Shown here: piece by piece, positions 36,691-45,345 of the stretch
How the letters are laid out: the number at the start of each line of letters is the position of its first letter
Position numbering within the stretch: the first letter of the stretch is position 1
Source of the DNA: Lachnospiraceae bacterium MD335
Lineage (GTDB): Bacteria; Bacillota; Clostridia; Lachnospirales; Lachnospiraceae
Direction: 5' to 3'
Assembly: GCA_000403335.2 (NCBI GenBank)
Contig: KE159630.1
Span: 484,802-548,801 of the forward strand
DNA length: 64,000 nt
The notes under the pieces: model-generated
What the model saw: only the letters and a program-made list of their open reading frames with translations
The model's database searches: none
Told to the model about the DNA's origin: nothing
Translations under genes and position numbers: made by a program

Positions 36691-36805
36691 GGAATTTTTG
36701 CGCTCATTCTTTTTGTCCGGTTTGGAGCGCGGAAACTGCACTATGCAAAAGTATGTACCTGCGATTTTGACGTGGAACGCAATTTAACGCCCGGTTAGGA
36801 TTTTT

Positions 36806-36970
36806 ATGTTACGTCGCATGATACTGCCTGCAGAACCCAAGACGCTTGATGCAATGACTAACGAGGAATTTGATGTCATGATGCAGACCGGACTGGAGCA
36901 GGCAAAAAGAGGAGAATCTGTTCCTTGTGAGGAGGCTTTTGAGCAGCTAATGAAAAACAAAAATATATAG
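36806..36970 (+). CDS. Small RelB/antitoxin-like ORF, probably a remnant
   Basis: A 54-residue frame starting MLRRMILPAEPKTLDAM. The segment TNEEFDVMMQTGLEQAKRG resembles the C-terminal part of RelB/DinJ-type antitoxins. There is no N-terminal ribbon-helix-helix and no toxin gene nearby. A weak AGGA lies upstream. It opens the stretch of foreign genes inside the peptide-transport operon. Confidence 0.45.
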   Translation: MLRRMILPAEPKTLDAMTNEEFDVMMQTGLEQAKRGESVPCEEAFEQLMKNKNI

Positions 36971-36981
36971 GAGACTTAGGT

Positions 36982-37752
36982 ATGTTTACAAATCAGGATA
37001 TTATAAAGACAGCAATGCGGCAGTCCGCATTGGATCTGAATTGCAAGGAAGCGGATTTTTTAAAGGAAGAAAATGTCGTCGTCTGTTCTAAAATCGGCGC
37101 ACAGGCAAGGGCGTATTACAAGGAACCGATTGCCTGCAATCTTGTTTCTTATGGGAATAATATCGTGGCATCGGTCAAGGACGCATACAGGGAGACTGTC
37201 AAGGAGTATCTTGGGAAGTTTGAATTTTATCATTGCTTTGAAACGCCGAACATGCATTGGCTTGAGGGCAGAATGAATGCGTACGGGCAACAAATTTGCT
37301 TTATGGCGGAGTATTTTCTTCCAGATATGGGAAGACTGAAACGGTTATCCTGTGATTATGAAATTCGTGTTTTAACGCAGAATGATTTTTTTGATTTGTA
37401 TTTGGCACAGTGGAGTAATGCTTTATGTGAAAAACGCAAAGCGTTGGATATCCTTGGTGTCGGGGCATATGAGGGAGGGCGGCTGATTGGTTTGGCAGGG
37501 TGTTCCGCCGATTGTGCCGATATGTGGCAAATAGGTGTCGATGTACTGCCAAAATACCGTAAAAAGGGAATTGCCGCGGCGCTTACGAGCAATTTGGCGA
37601 TGGAGGCGCTTGAGCGGGGAAAAGTGCCTTTTTACTGCTGCGCATGGTCAAATATACGTTCTGCGAGAAATGCGATAAAAAGCGGTTTTTCGCCCGCATG
37701 GGTGGAAATGACGGTGAAACCGAAGGCGGTTGTTGAGGAAATGAATCGGTAA
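36982..37752 (+). CDS. GNAT-type acetyltransferase, two-domain
   Basis: A 256-residue protein. The C-terminal GNAT domain has the acetyl-CoA loop VLPKYRKKGIAAALTS (about residues 188-203) and the following NIRSARNAIKSGF. The N-terminal half lacks a recognised motif but resembles the GNAT_acetyltran type of stand-alone proteins. GGAG lies before ATG. The substrate is unknown; it is unrelated to the flanking transporter genes. Confidence 0.8.
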   Translation: MFTNQDIIKTAMRQSALDLNCKEADFLKEENVVVCSKIGAQARAYYKEPIACNLVSYGNNIVASVKDAYRETVKEYLGKFEFYHCFETPNMHWLEGRMNAYGQQICFMAEYFLPDMGRLKRLSCDYEIRVLTQNDFFDLYLAQWSNALCEKRKALDILGVGAYEGGRLIGLAGCSADCADMWQIGVDVLPKYRKKGIAAALTSNLAMEALERGKVPFYCCAWSNIRSARNAIKSGFSPAWVEMTVKPKAVVEEMNR

Positions 37753-37791
37753 AGGGACAGATGTAATCCGTTAAAAAGGGGAAATGCCAGT

Positions 37792-38289
37792 ATGAATGAG
37801 AAGCTGCGGGAGAAATATTATCTTGTTCAGTTTAAGATTTTACAGAAAGAATATGACACATTTTGGTATACAGATGATGTTGACGGATTTATGATGGATA
37901 CGGATAACACGTTAAAATCGTTTCCGACAAAAGAGCAGGCAGTTGCTTTTGCAGACAAAGAAGGTTTTATGCTGGATACAGAAGCGTTTCTTGTATCAAC
38001 ATCGATTCTGAAAGACATGAATATCAGGGAAATTAATTGTAAGCTTTACTTGAATTACTGGAATATTTTTTCAGATGTGGCTAATTCCATCAACGAACAA
38101 TTTTTAGGTGACAGCAGGAACGGAACTATTCGGCATATTTACGAAAAGCTGTTTTATGGTTGTAATATATTGGTAAAGAAAGATGAGGAGCACTACATAC
38201 CAAAATGGAGCAAGTCGGAACGACGCTGGATTGCGAGAGTGATAAAGAATGGTTTTCAGATTGTATCGAAAGGCTTAAGTACGGATTGA
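37792..38289 (+). CDS. Hypothetical protein
   Basis: A 165-residue protein I do not recognise. It is soluble, acidic in the N-terminal half (TDDVDGFMMDTDN) and basic near the end (KSERRWIARVIKNGF), with no signal peptide. AGGGG lies upstream of ATG. It sits with the GNAT and XRE genes in the insertion between dppD-type and dppF-type ATPase genes. Confidence 0.6.
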   Translation: MNEKLREKYYLVQFKILQKEYDTFWYTDDVDGFMMDTDNTLKSFPTKEQAVAFADKEGFMLDTEAFLVSTSILKDMNIREINCKLYLNYWNIFSDVANSINEQFLGDSRNGTIRHIYEKLFYGCNILVKKDEEHYIPKWSKSERRWIARVIKNGFQIVSKGLSTD

Positions 38290-38414
38290 CATGAAATAGT
38301 GTAAAAATTTTCTCTACGCAGCGTAGAATCCGCAAAAATTCACCATTTTCTACGCTTCGTGGGTGTGAATGAAAACAGAAACGGGGGATAATCAATTCAG
38401 AAAGGGGTGGTTGG

Positions 38415-39020
38415 ATGAACCAAATCGTGATTGGAAAATTCATTGCAAAAGAGCGGAAACATAAAGGCTATACGCAAAGACAACTTTCTGAATTATTAGG
38501 AATTAGCGATAAGACAATTTCAAAATGGGAGCGTGGAAACGGGTTTCCGGAGGTATCGTTACTTTTACCGTTGTGCAGGGAACTTGATATAACGGTGAAT
38601 GAGCTTTTGGCTGGAGAACGGGTTTCTGAGGAAGATTATCGTAAAAAAGCGGAGGAAAATATGGTGAATTTAGTAAAGGAAGCACAGGAAAGCAAGAAGA
38701 AAATTATTTTGTCGGCGATGGTTGCGGCACTTACAATAATCGCTGCAGTCCCGTTATTTGTGATTTCGGGAGCGATTCAGATGGAGGACTGGGTTCGCGC
38801 CTTGCTGATTGGGACTGGCAGTGTTGTCATTGTTTTGGGAATTGCAATTGCCTGTGTGCTTGACAGAGAGGCGGGCGCATTCGAGTGCCCTCAATGTAAA
38901 ACGCGGTTTGTCCCCGAGATGGCAGACTATCTTATGGGACCGCATACCATTATGAAACGCAAACTAAAATGCCCGCATTGCGGAGCAAATCAATATTGTA
39001 AAAAAGTATTGACAAAATAA
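38415..39020 (+). CDS. XRE-family regulator with membrane segments and zinc ribbon
   Basis: A 201-residue protein. The N-terminal helix-turn-helix reads GYTQRQLSELLGISDKTISK (about residues 19-38) and is followed by WERGNGFPEVSLLLPLCREL. Two hydrophobic helices cover about 95-150 and a C-terminal zinc ribbon has CPQC and CPHC pairs. The tail suggests membrane-tethered sensing. AGGGG precedes ATG. Confidence 0.82.
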   Translation: MNQIVIGKFIAKERKHKGYTQRQLSELLGISDKTISKWERGNGFPEVSLLLPLCRELDITVNELLAGERVSEEDYRKKAEENMVNLVKEAQESKKKIILSAMVAALTIIAAVPLFVISGAIQMEDWVRALLIGTGSVVIVLGIAIACVLDREAGAFECPQCKTRFVPEMADYLMGPHTIMKRKLKCPHCGANQYCKKVLTK

Positions 39021-39119
39021 CAAAAAGGAGCACATTTGACAAAGCCTGTTGCGGAAAATGTAAATGTTATTGCCGCATGGAGAAAAAAGGAAATTTCAAG
39101 GTGATTTCGGAGGGCGGAT

Positions 39120-39863
39120 ATGGAACATATTTTAGAGGTGGACAGCCTGAATGTTTATTATAAGAATAAAGGCAGAAAGGACGGAGCATTACAGCATGTT
39201 CTGCATGACGTTAGCTTTTGCATGAACAGGGGCGAAATCTTAGGGCTTGTCGGTGAGAGCGGCTGTGGCAAGACGACGCTTGCAAAGGCGATTCTTGGGA
39301 TGCAGAAACGTTTTGATGGCAGTATCCGGCTTGACTGCGTAAACCCGCAGATGGTGTTTCAAGACCCCTACGGCTCGCTCAATCCCGCAAAAAAAATCGG
39401 CTGGATTTTGGAGGAGCCGCTGCGCATGAAAAAGGGCGATAAAAAGCTGACACAGGAACAGCGCGTTTCGCGTGTGGACGAAATGCTTGAGAAGGTCGGA
39501 CTGGATTGCAAGGTGAAGGAGCATTACCCGTCGGAGCTTTCGGGCGGTCAGCGGCAGCGTATCGCGATTGCGGCGGCACTGCTGTGCGATACAACCTTTT
39601 TAATTGCCGATGAGCCTGTTTCCGCGCTTGACGTGACGATTCAGTCGCAGATTATCCGGCTTTTATTAAAGCTGCAGCGGGAGCTTGGCATCTCGATTTT
39701 GTTTATCTCACACGATTTGCGCGTGGTGTATCAGATGTGCGACAGGGTGATGATTATGCAAAAGGGCGTGATTTTGGAACAGGGCGCGGTGGACGCGGTT
39801 TACCAAAACCCGCAAAGCGATTACACAAGGCTTTTGCTTGAGGCAGCAAATATCAGTGCGTAA
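39120..39863 (+). CDS. ABC transporter ATP-binding protein, DppF type
   Basis: A 247-residue ATPase with Walker A GESGCGKTTL, signature LSGGQRQR, Walker B LIADEPVSALD and switch histidine ISHDLR. The sequence fits the partner of the DppD-type protein at 35896. GGAGGG precedes ATG. It is separated from the rest of the transporter by about 2.4 kb of unrelated genes, so its expression may depend on read-through or on a promoter within the insert. Confidence 0.92.
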   Translation: MEHILEVDSLNVYYKNKGRKDGALQHVLHDVSFCMNRGEILGLVGESGCGKTTLAKAILGMQKRFDGSIRLDCVNPQMVFQDPYGSLNPAKKIGWILEEPLRMKKGDKKLTQEQRVSRVDEMLEKVGLDCKVKEHYPSELSGGQRQRIAIAAALLCDTTFLIADEPVSALDVTIQSQIIRLLLKLQRELGISILFISHDLRVVYQMCDRVMIMQKGVILEQGAVDAVYQNPQSDYTRLLLEAANISA

Positions 39864-39890
39864 AAAATTTTACCCGTAAATTTATATTTT

Positions 39891-39920
39891 TGTAACCAAA
39901 GCCCTTTGTCCATTGTATTA
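39891..39920 (+). promoter_or_regulatory. Candidate ECF-sigma promoter, autoregulatory
   Basis: TGTAACC (39891-39897) and GTATTA (39915-39920) are separated by 17 bases. TGTAAC/TGAAAC is the usual -35 core of extracytoplasmic-function sigma factors, and the next gene encodes one. Confidence 0.5.
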
Positions 39921-39937
39921 TGGATGAAGGGCTTTTC
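39898..39937 (+). terminator. Rho-independent terminator after the DppF-type gene
   Basis: AAAGCCCTT (39898-39906) and AAGGGCTTT (39927-39935) form a 9-bp stem with a TTTTC tail. It overlaps the candidate ECF promoter. Confidence 0.65.
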
Positions 39938-39963
39938 AATACAACAAGATTAAAGGAGCGCTC

Positions 39964-40446
39964 ATGAGACAGACACTACAGGAACTGGTGGAGCGGTATC
40001 AGAACAATCTCTTTGCGGTGGCGTTTAATGTGTGCAAAAATGCGCAGGACGCGGAAGATGTCGTTCAGGATACGTTCCTTCGGTACTACACAATGAAAAA
40101 AGAATTTGACAACGAGCAGCACATACGCGCGTGGCTGATACGGGTGGCGGTCAATAAAGCGAAAAACTGTAACCGGACATTTTGGAGAAGAAACAAATGT
40201 TCTTTTGAGGAATACATGGAAACGCTGACGTTTGAAACGCCGCAATCCGAGAGTCTGTTTGAAACGGTTATGCAGCTCCCCGAAAAATATCGGATTGTAA
40301 TGCATCTGTTTTATTACGAGGATTACGCTGTGCGTGAAATCGCAAACATATTAAAGCTTAGCGAAAGCAACGTCAAGGCGCGGCTGTCGCGCGGACGCAG
40401 TATGCTCAGGAATGTATTAAAGGAGGAATGGGATGATGACAAATAG
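39964..40446 (+). CDS. RNA polymerase ECF-type sigma factor
   Basis: A 160-residue sigma-70 family protein with only regions 2 and 4. Region 2 has NAQDAEDVVQDTFLRYY and region 4 has YEDYAVREIANILKLSESNVK followed by ARLSRGR. AAAGGAG precedes ATG. Its 3' end overlaps the next gene by 14 bases, the usual arrangement of a sigma factor and its membrane anti-sigma. Confidence 0.92.
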   Translation: MRQTLQELVERYQNNLFAVAFNVCKNAQDAEDVVQDTFLRYYTMKKEFDNEQHIRAWLIRVAVNKAKNCNRTFWRRNKCSFEEYMETLTFETPQSESLFETVMQLPEKYRIVMHLFYYEDYAVREIANILKLSESNVKARLSRGRSMLRNVLKEEWDDDK

Positions 40447-41158
40447 GGAACGGTACAAGCAGGCATTTTCAGCACTTCAGACCTCCGGAAAAATATCTTT
40501 GGAGGTAGAGGACATGGCAAAATTGCAGAAAAAACACAAAAAAAATATCGCAGCGGCGGCAGCAGTCGCGTGCGCAGCCTTTATCGGCGTTTCGGGAACC
40601 GTTTACGCGGCGGATATCGGCGGCATTCAGGAGAAGGTCTCTATATGGATGTACGGTAAAGAAGCGGAAGTGGTGATTACGGGAAAGGGTGATGGCACCT
40701 ATACGCTCCATTATGAGGGTGATGATAATCAGGTAATTGGCGGCGTTGCCATTGGCAAGGATGAAAACGGCGATACAACTGAGCAGATGCTGTCACCGAA
40801 CGATATTGTCGTTACCATAAATCAGTCCGCCGATATTGCGGAAGATGCAAATGGGCATGTTTGGATTTATTATTATGACCAAAAGGCAGATATTACGGAT
40901 TTGCTTGACGAAGAAGGGACTTGCAAAGTGCAATTGACACATGAGGGACAGACAGTCTATTTGGAAATCGAACGGGATAAAGATGGCGCTTTTGCGCATT
41001 CGCAGTCGAATGATTTGCCCAAGGACAGCGAGAACTATATTCCTGTTGTGACAGAGCGCGTGGGAGAAGAAGAGAACGGTTTTCAACCGCATTCCGAGGC
41101 AGGCGGCTCGGCGGAAGTGGAAAAAGCAAAAAGTGCGCATGTTCCGGCAGCGGAATAA
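40433..41158 (+). CDS. Putative membrane anti-sigma factor
   Basis: A 241-residue protein. A short cytoplasmic N terminus of about 38 residues is followed by one Ala-rich membrane helix (AAAAAVACAAFIGVSGTVYA) and an acidic extracellular domain. The architecture and the overlap with the ECF sigma gene suggest an anti-sigma (DUF4179-like), but no zinc anti-sigma motif is present. The partnership is inference. Confidence 0.65.
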   Translation: MMTNRERYKQAFSALQTSGKISLEVEDMAKLQKKHKKNIAAAAAVACAAFIGVSGTVYAADIGGIQEKVSIWMYGKEAEVVITGKGDGTYTLHYEGDDNQVIGGVAIGKDENGDTTEQMLSPNDIVVTINQSADIAEDANGHVWIYYYDQKADITDLLDEEGTCKVQLTHEGQTVYLEIERDKDGAFAHSQSNDLPKDSENYIPVVTERVGEEENGFQPHSEAGGSAEVEKAKSAHVPAAE

Positions 41159-41175
41159 AAATCGCCCTAAATTTG

Positions 41176-41210
41176 ACCGATACTGTGGAAAAACTACAGT
41201 ATCGGTTTTC
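41176..41210 (+). terminator. Rho-independent terminator
   Basis: ACCGATACTGT (41176-41186) and ACAGTATCGGT (41196-41206) form an 11-bp perfect stem followed by TTTC. It ends the sigma/anti-sigma operon. Confidence 0.8.
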
Positions 41211-41244
41211 CATATCATTTTTCTGCCCGATTTCAAATTGCGGA

Positions 41245-41289
41245 TTGACAAGCAGATCAAAATCCGATACAATGACAGCAAGTACTTGC
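41245..41289 (+). promoter_or_regulatory. tetR promoter with palindromic operator candidate
   Basis: TTGACA (41245-41250), a 17-base spacer, TACAAT (41268-41273). The perfect palindrome GCAAGTACTTGC lies at 41278-41289, where a repressor would block the start site. The half AGTACTTGC recurs upstream of the acetolactate synthase gene. Confidence 0.65.
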
Positions 41290-41353
41290 ATTAAGAAATG
41301 AATTCGTGATACATGAAGCTGCTCTAAAGAATAGTCATGGCATGGAGGTAAAA

Positions 41354-41941
41354 ATGGACGACACAAGCCAGAAAATCATTGACGCAACAATGTCACTGAT
41401 ACGGGATAAAGGATATGTCGCTACGACGACGAAGGATATTGCGCATTTGGCAGGCGTAAATGAATGCACGCTGTTTCGGAAATTTGAAAATAAAAAGGAC
41501 ATCGTGCTACAGGGCGTTGCACAGGAGAAGTGGCGGGCGAATGTGACGCCTGACATTTTTGCAAATGTACAGTGGGAGCTTGCGCCGGATTTGGAACTGT
41601 TTATGAATGCCTACATGGACAGGATTACGCCGGATTTTGTCAACCTGTCCATCGGGTTGCGGGCGCCGCAGATTTATGAGGAAACCGCGCCTCTGATTAT
41701 GAAGGTGCCGCAGGTATTTGTGTTGGCTTTGACACAGTACTTCCAAAAAATGGAGGAGCTTGGTAAAATCGGGCATTTTAATTTTGAAGATTTGGCGATG
41801 ACGGTCTTTTCCGCGACGTTTGGCTATACGTTTCTAAATGCGTCGTTTGCGCAGGAGCTCGCAAAGACCGGACGGGAAGAATTTATCAGACAAAGCGTGG
41901 CAGTATTTGTAAACGGCATTTTAGGGCATGAAGAAGGTTGA
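41354..41941 (+). CDS. TetR-family transcriptional regulator
   Basis: A 195-residue regulator. The N-terminal helix-turn-helix reads TTTKDIAHLAGVNECTLFRKF and the C-terminal ligand domain has no recognised motif. ATG 41354 has GGAGG six bases upstream; the frame opens earlier but without a ribosome site. It is probably autoregulated, and it may also control the downstream acetolactate synthase. Confidence 0.88.
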   Translation: MDDTSQKIIDATMSLIRDKGYVATTTKDIAHLAGVNECTLFRKFENKKDIVLQGVAQEKWRANVTPDIFANVQWELAPDLELFMNAYMDRITPDFVNLSIGLRAPQIYEETAPLIMKVPQVFVLALTQYFQKMEELGKIGHFNFEDLAMTVFSATFGYTFLNASFAQELAKTGREEFIRQSVAVFVNGILGHEEG

Positions 41942-41948
41942 AAGGAAC

Positions 41949-41977
41949 AAATGGCGCTTGATGAAAGTGCCATTTTG
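41949..41977 (+). terminator. Rho-independent terminator after tetR
   Basis: AAATGGCGCTT and AAGTGCCATTT form an 11-bp stem with one G-U pair and a short loop, followed by TTG. It overlaps the region leading into the next gene. Confidence 0.5.
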
Positions 41978-41980
41978 TAT

Positions 41981-42010
41981 CTCACATACGCATGTGAGTA
42001 CTTGCGTGCA
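41981..42010. promoter_or_regulatory. Palindrome and shared half-site upstream of acetolactate synthase
   Basis: CTCACAT-ACGC-ATGTGAG (41981-41998) is a perfect 7-bp inverted repeat. It runs into AGTACTTGC (41997-42005), the same nine bases as half of the tetR promoter palindrome. It is a candidate operator 40 bases before the ribosome binding site. Confidence 0.5.
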
Positions 42011-42046
42011 AAGAAGTCATACAAGAAATTCAGGGAGGGTAACAGT

Positions 42047-43762
42047 ATGAAGATAACAGGAGCGGAATTGTTTGTAAAAGCGTTGAAGGAGGAAAAGGTA
42101 GACACACTGTTTGCGTATCCGGGCGGGCAGGCGATTGATTTGTTTGATGCGTTGTATGGTGAGAAGGAGATGAACATCATTCTGCCAAGACATGAGCAGG
42201 GACTGGTTCACGCCGCCGACGGGTATGCCCGTTCCACAGGCAAAGTCGGCGTGTGTCTTGTCACGAGCGGTCCGGGCGCTGCCAATCTCGTGACGGGGAT
42301 TGCGACCGCAAACTATGACAGCGTTCCCCTTGTCTGCTTTACGGGGCAGGTGCCGACGAAATTAATCGGCAAGGACGCATTTCAGGAGGTAAATATTGCG
42401 GATATTACAAAAAGCATCAGCAAATATGTCGTAACCGTCCAAAAAAGGGAGGACTTGGCGGGCGCAATCAAAAAGGCGTTTTTCATGGCAAAAACAGGGA
42501 AACCGGGGGCTGCAGTGGTGGATTTGCCTAAGGATATACAACAGGAATACGGAAGTGATGCATATCCCTCCGACATGGAAAGCGGCAGGAGGGAACCGGA
42601 GATTTTTGTGGACAGCAGACAGGTGGAACAGGCAGTGAACCTGCTGTGTAAGGCAAAAAGACCTGTGTTTTTGGTGGGCGGCGGCGTGCTTATCAGCCAT
42701 GCGGAGCGGGAAATGCAGATGCTCGCGGAGAAAACAGGGGTACCGGTTATCACAACCATTATGGGAAAAGGCGCAATCCCTGCGGCGCATGACTTGTATG
42801 TGGGAAATATCGGCATACATGGCAGCTATGCGGCAAATATGGCAGTCAGCAGGTGCGATGTGCTGTTTGCCATTGGTACGAGGTTTAACGACCGCATTAC
42901 CGGAAAAACGGAGCAGTTTGCGCCCGATGCGGCAATTGTACATGTGGATATTGAACCTGCGTCCATTTCCAAAACGGTTGCGGCGGATCTTGCGATTGTG
43001 GCGGACGCGAAGGCGGCAATCCGTACATTTACGGAGGCTGTGCAGCCTTTGGCGGTTGCAGCGTGGGTGCGGCAGATTAAGGAGTGGCAGCGCCGATATC
43101 CGATTACAATGAAAGGGGACGGCATCACGCCGGAAAAGATAATGCGGGGCATAAATCAAGTGTTTGACGAGGCAATTATTGCGACAGACGTCGGGCAGAA
43201 CCAACTATGGGCGACACAGTTTCTTGACCTGCATGAAAGAAAAAAGCTGCTGACCTCGGGTGGTCTGGGGACAATGGGATACGGATTTCCTGCGGCAATC
43301 GGGGCAAAAATCGGAAATCCCGAAACGGACGTTGTGGTGATTTCGGGCGACGGCGGTATGCAGATGAATATTCAGGAGATGGCGACTGCCATTGTATATG
43401 AGCTGCCGATAACGATTTGCATTTTAAACAACGGCTATTTGGGAAACGTCAGGCAGTGGCAGGAGCTGTTTTTTGACAGGCGCTACGCGTGTACCTGCAT
43501 GCGTTACAGAAAAAGCTGTGCCGCGGACTGCAACACGCCGACAAAAAGCTGCCCGCCCTATACGCCCGATTTTGTAAAGCTGGCGCAAAGCTATGGCGCA
43601 AAGGGCATTCGGGTGACAGACGAGAATGAGATTTTGACAGCGCTGGAAACGGCAAAGCGTACAAAAACCGTTCCGACGGTGATTGAGTTTCTGATTGACA
43701 GGGAAGTGAATGTGATGCCGATTGTGCCGGCGGGGAATGCGTTGTGTGATATGCTTTTTTAA
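42047..43762 (+). CDS. Acetolactate synthase large subunit-like ThDP enzyme
   Basis: A 571-residue thiamine-diphosphate enzyme that would condense two pyruvates to acetolactate (branched-chain amino acid or acetoin route). It has FAYPGGQAIDLFD, the catalytic glutamate region LPRHEQGLVHAADGYAR, and the ThDP motif GDGGMQMN ending in NN at CILNNGYLG. A cysteine-rich insert (about 43486-43556, CTCMRYRKSCAADC...SCPPY, six cysteines) interrupts the usual region after FFDRRY. No small subunit gene follows. ATG 42047 has GGGAGGG upstream. Confidence 0.88.
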   Translation: MKITGAELFVKALKEEKVDTLFAYPGGQAIDLFDALYGEKEMNIILPRHEQGLVHAADGYARSTGKVGVCLVTSGPGAANLVTGIATANYDSVPLVCFTGQVPTKLIGKDAFQEVNIADITKSISKYVVTVQKREDLAGAIKKAFFMAKTGKPGAAVVDLPKDIQQEYGSDAYPSDMESGRREPEIFVDSRQVEQAVNLLCKAKRPVFLVGGGVLISHAEREMQMLAEKTGVPVITTIMGKGAIPAAHDLYVGNIGIHGSYAANMAVSRCDVLFAIGTRFNDRITGKTEQFAPDAAIVHVDIEPASISKTVAADLAIVADAKAAIRTFTEAVQPLAVAAWVRQIKEWQRRYPITMKGDGITPEKIMRGINQVFDEAIIATDVGQNQLWATQFLDLHERKKLLTSGGLGTMGYGFPAAIGAKIGNPETDVVVISGDGGMQMNIQEMATAIVYELPITICILNNGYLGNVRQWQELFFDRRYACTCMRYRKSCAADCNTPTKSCPPYTPDFVKLAQSYGAKGIRVTDENEILTALETAKRTKTVPTVIEFLIDREVNVMPIVPAGNALCDMLF

Positions 43763-43765
43763 CCC

Positions 43766-44197
43766 CTAAACCGTTTCGTTTGCGATATCTTCCGCGTCAA
43801 TTATCTTTACGCCTGCATCTTGGAGCAGCTTGGCAAAGATGCCCTGTCCTGCAATCAGCTTTTGGCTGAAGCTGCCGTCGTATATCTGACGAACGCCGCA
43901 GCTTGGGCTTCGCGACTGCAAAACCGCCATATCCGCCTGCCCGTCTAACGCCTGCTTTAGCGCGGCAGCGGCGCCTTTGCGAAATTCCTTGTCAACGCTG
44001 ATGTGTTCTTTTGTCATAACCGTTCCGTCTACAAGCTCCGCAGGTTCTCGCGGCACGCTCAGACCGCCCAAAACTTCGGGGCAAACGCAGATGACCTCGT
44101 GTCCTTTGATAAAATCGACAACGGCTTTGTTGTAATTATTGCTTCCGTTATATTTGCAGTTTTCGCCTAAAAGGCATGCGCTTACGAGTATCTTCAT
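43766..44197 (-). CDS. DUF523 family protein
   Basis: A 143-residue protein of the DUF523 family, function unestablished. It has the conserved ACLLGENCKYNG at the N terminus, CPEVLGGL and SRSPSCG in the centre, with cysteines that could bind metal. It is convergent with the acetolactate synthase gene (four-base gap) and is the first minus-strand gene of the accessory island. Confidence 0.85.
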   Translation of the reverse strand: MKILVSACLLGENCKYNGSNNYNKAVVDFIKGHEVICVCPEVLGGLSVPREPAELVDGTVMTKEHISVDKEFRKGAAAALKQALDGQADMAVLQSRSPSCGVRQIYDGSFSQKLIAGQGIFAKLLQDAGVKIIDAEDIANETV

Positions 44198-44278
44198 TGT
44201 ATCATTCTCCTATCGTTTTTGGTTTTCCACCAATGCCATTTTTGCGATTGACTGGCTAGGGCTTACAAATCCAACGAG

Positions 44279-44979
44279 CTACTTATTCACATAAAGAATT
44301 TCAAATTTTCGTTTTCCTATAGATTGCTTTTCCAGCCGTTTCCATTTGCTGCAATTTATTTTCTGCTTTTTATTCATACAAATTGCTAAAATCGTGTTTT
44401 CATGTGATATCGTCCATAACTGCTCCAACATGAGATCAATCGCAATCAATTCGCCGCTATCCCATTCTACAAGATTGCCATAAGGAACATCTGTGATAAT
44501 AATATCCGGAAAAACCTGTGGTAATGCCTTTGTACAATCGGCTTCAAAAATTTCCGCAGATACATCATGCGAAAACATGTCTCTTAATCTGTCACAGCTA
44601 TGTAACGCGTCTTTATGTGAATCTTTTCCGTATTTGTCATATAGCTGCTGAATTTCCTCTTTTCTTTTTTTTATCCCGATACCTGTTAATAATGCAACAT
44701 TTTTTTCGCATGAGAAACCATGTTTGGGTTTATATCGCTGCCATACATCTTTTTGATATCATGGTTATGAAAAAATCCAAGAACTGTAAGTGCATAGCCT
44801 CCACCACAACAAGGATCATATATAGTGATGTCCTTACTTTTGGGTAAATAGCTTTTAGCGCGACAGTATAATTCGATTAATAAGCGAATCGGAAAATTTG
44901 GAATTCCGCCTCCGCCATAAAGAACTTGTCCACTTGCAAAATCTTTAAAGTTATCTTTGGGGCAATAGAAATATTCCAT
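44279..44979 (-). pseudogene. AviRa-like rRNA methyltransferase gene, frameshifted
   Basis: Two frames form one gene. The 5' part begins MEYFYCPKDNFKDFASGQVL and contains motif I YDPCCGGGYALTVLG and YGSDINPNMVSHAKK. After a run of seven A residues (44700-44706 as T on the + strand) the frame changes to KNVALLTGIG... and continues to ITDVPYGNLVEW (motif IV) and ILAICMNKKQK. The layout matches AviRa, the 23S rRNA methyltransferase of avilamycin resistance. One base in the homopolymer would restore it, so decay and assembly error are both possible. Confidence 0.7.
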
Positions 44980-45063
44980 TTTTGGTTATCCTCACTTCGC
45001 ACAATTTTGATTTTTTCATTTAACCTAACGATTAGCCGTTTATCCGGTCTGTCAGACACATAC

Positions 45064-45288
45064 CTAACGGTGCGCCCGCTTTGATTTCTTAAGCTTTTCC
45101 ATATCTTTTGTATCAATCCATTCTTCCGTATACCCGCAGGAACAACAAATATAGCGGTCTACTTTCACCGCAGAAAAAATAGTTGCCCCTGTCATAATAT
45201 TATTTCCGGAACCATAAGCGCCGGCATATCCATCAACAATAAGAATATCGGAACTGCTGCATTTTGGACAAATTTTTGCGTTTTTCAT
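45064..45288 (-). CDS. Small zinc-ribbon protein
   Basis: A 74-residue protein starting MKNAKICPKC. Two CxxC pairs (CPKC and CCSC) form a zinc ribbon around the GYAGAYGSGNNIMTG linker, followed by a lysine-rich tail. ATG 45288 has AAAGGAA upstream; an earlier in-frame start has none. Function unknown. Confidence 0.65.
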   Translation of the reverse strand: MKNAKICPKCSSSDILIVDGYAGAYGSGNNIMTGATIFSAVKVDRYICCSCGYTEEWIDTKDMEKLKKSKRAHR

Positions 45289-45345
45289 GGGTTCATTTCC
45301 TTTCAAAAGATGTTTTTTCAATAATTATAGTAAAGCATTCTCCAA

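Noticed and set aside
39029..39119. Cysteine-rich frame (CCGKCKCYC) and a 22-codon TTG-started frame before the DppF-type gene
   Set aside because: The cysteine-rich frame has no start codon in range. The TTG frame has AAGGAG upstream but no recognisable product. Either could be chance; neither is strong enough to annotate.
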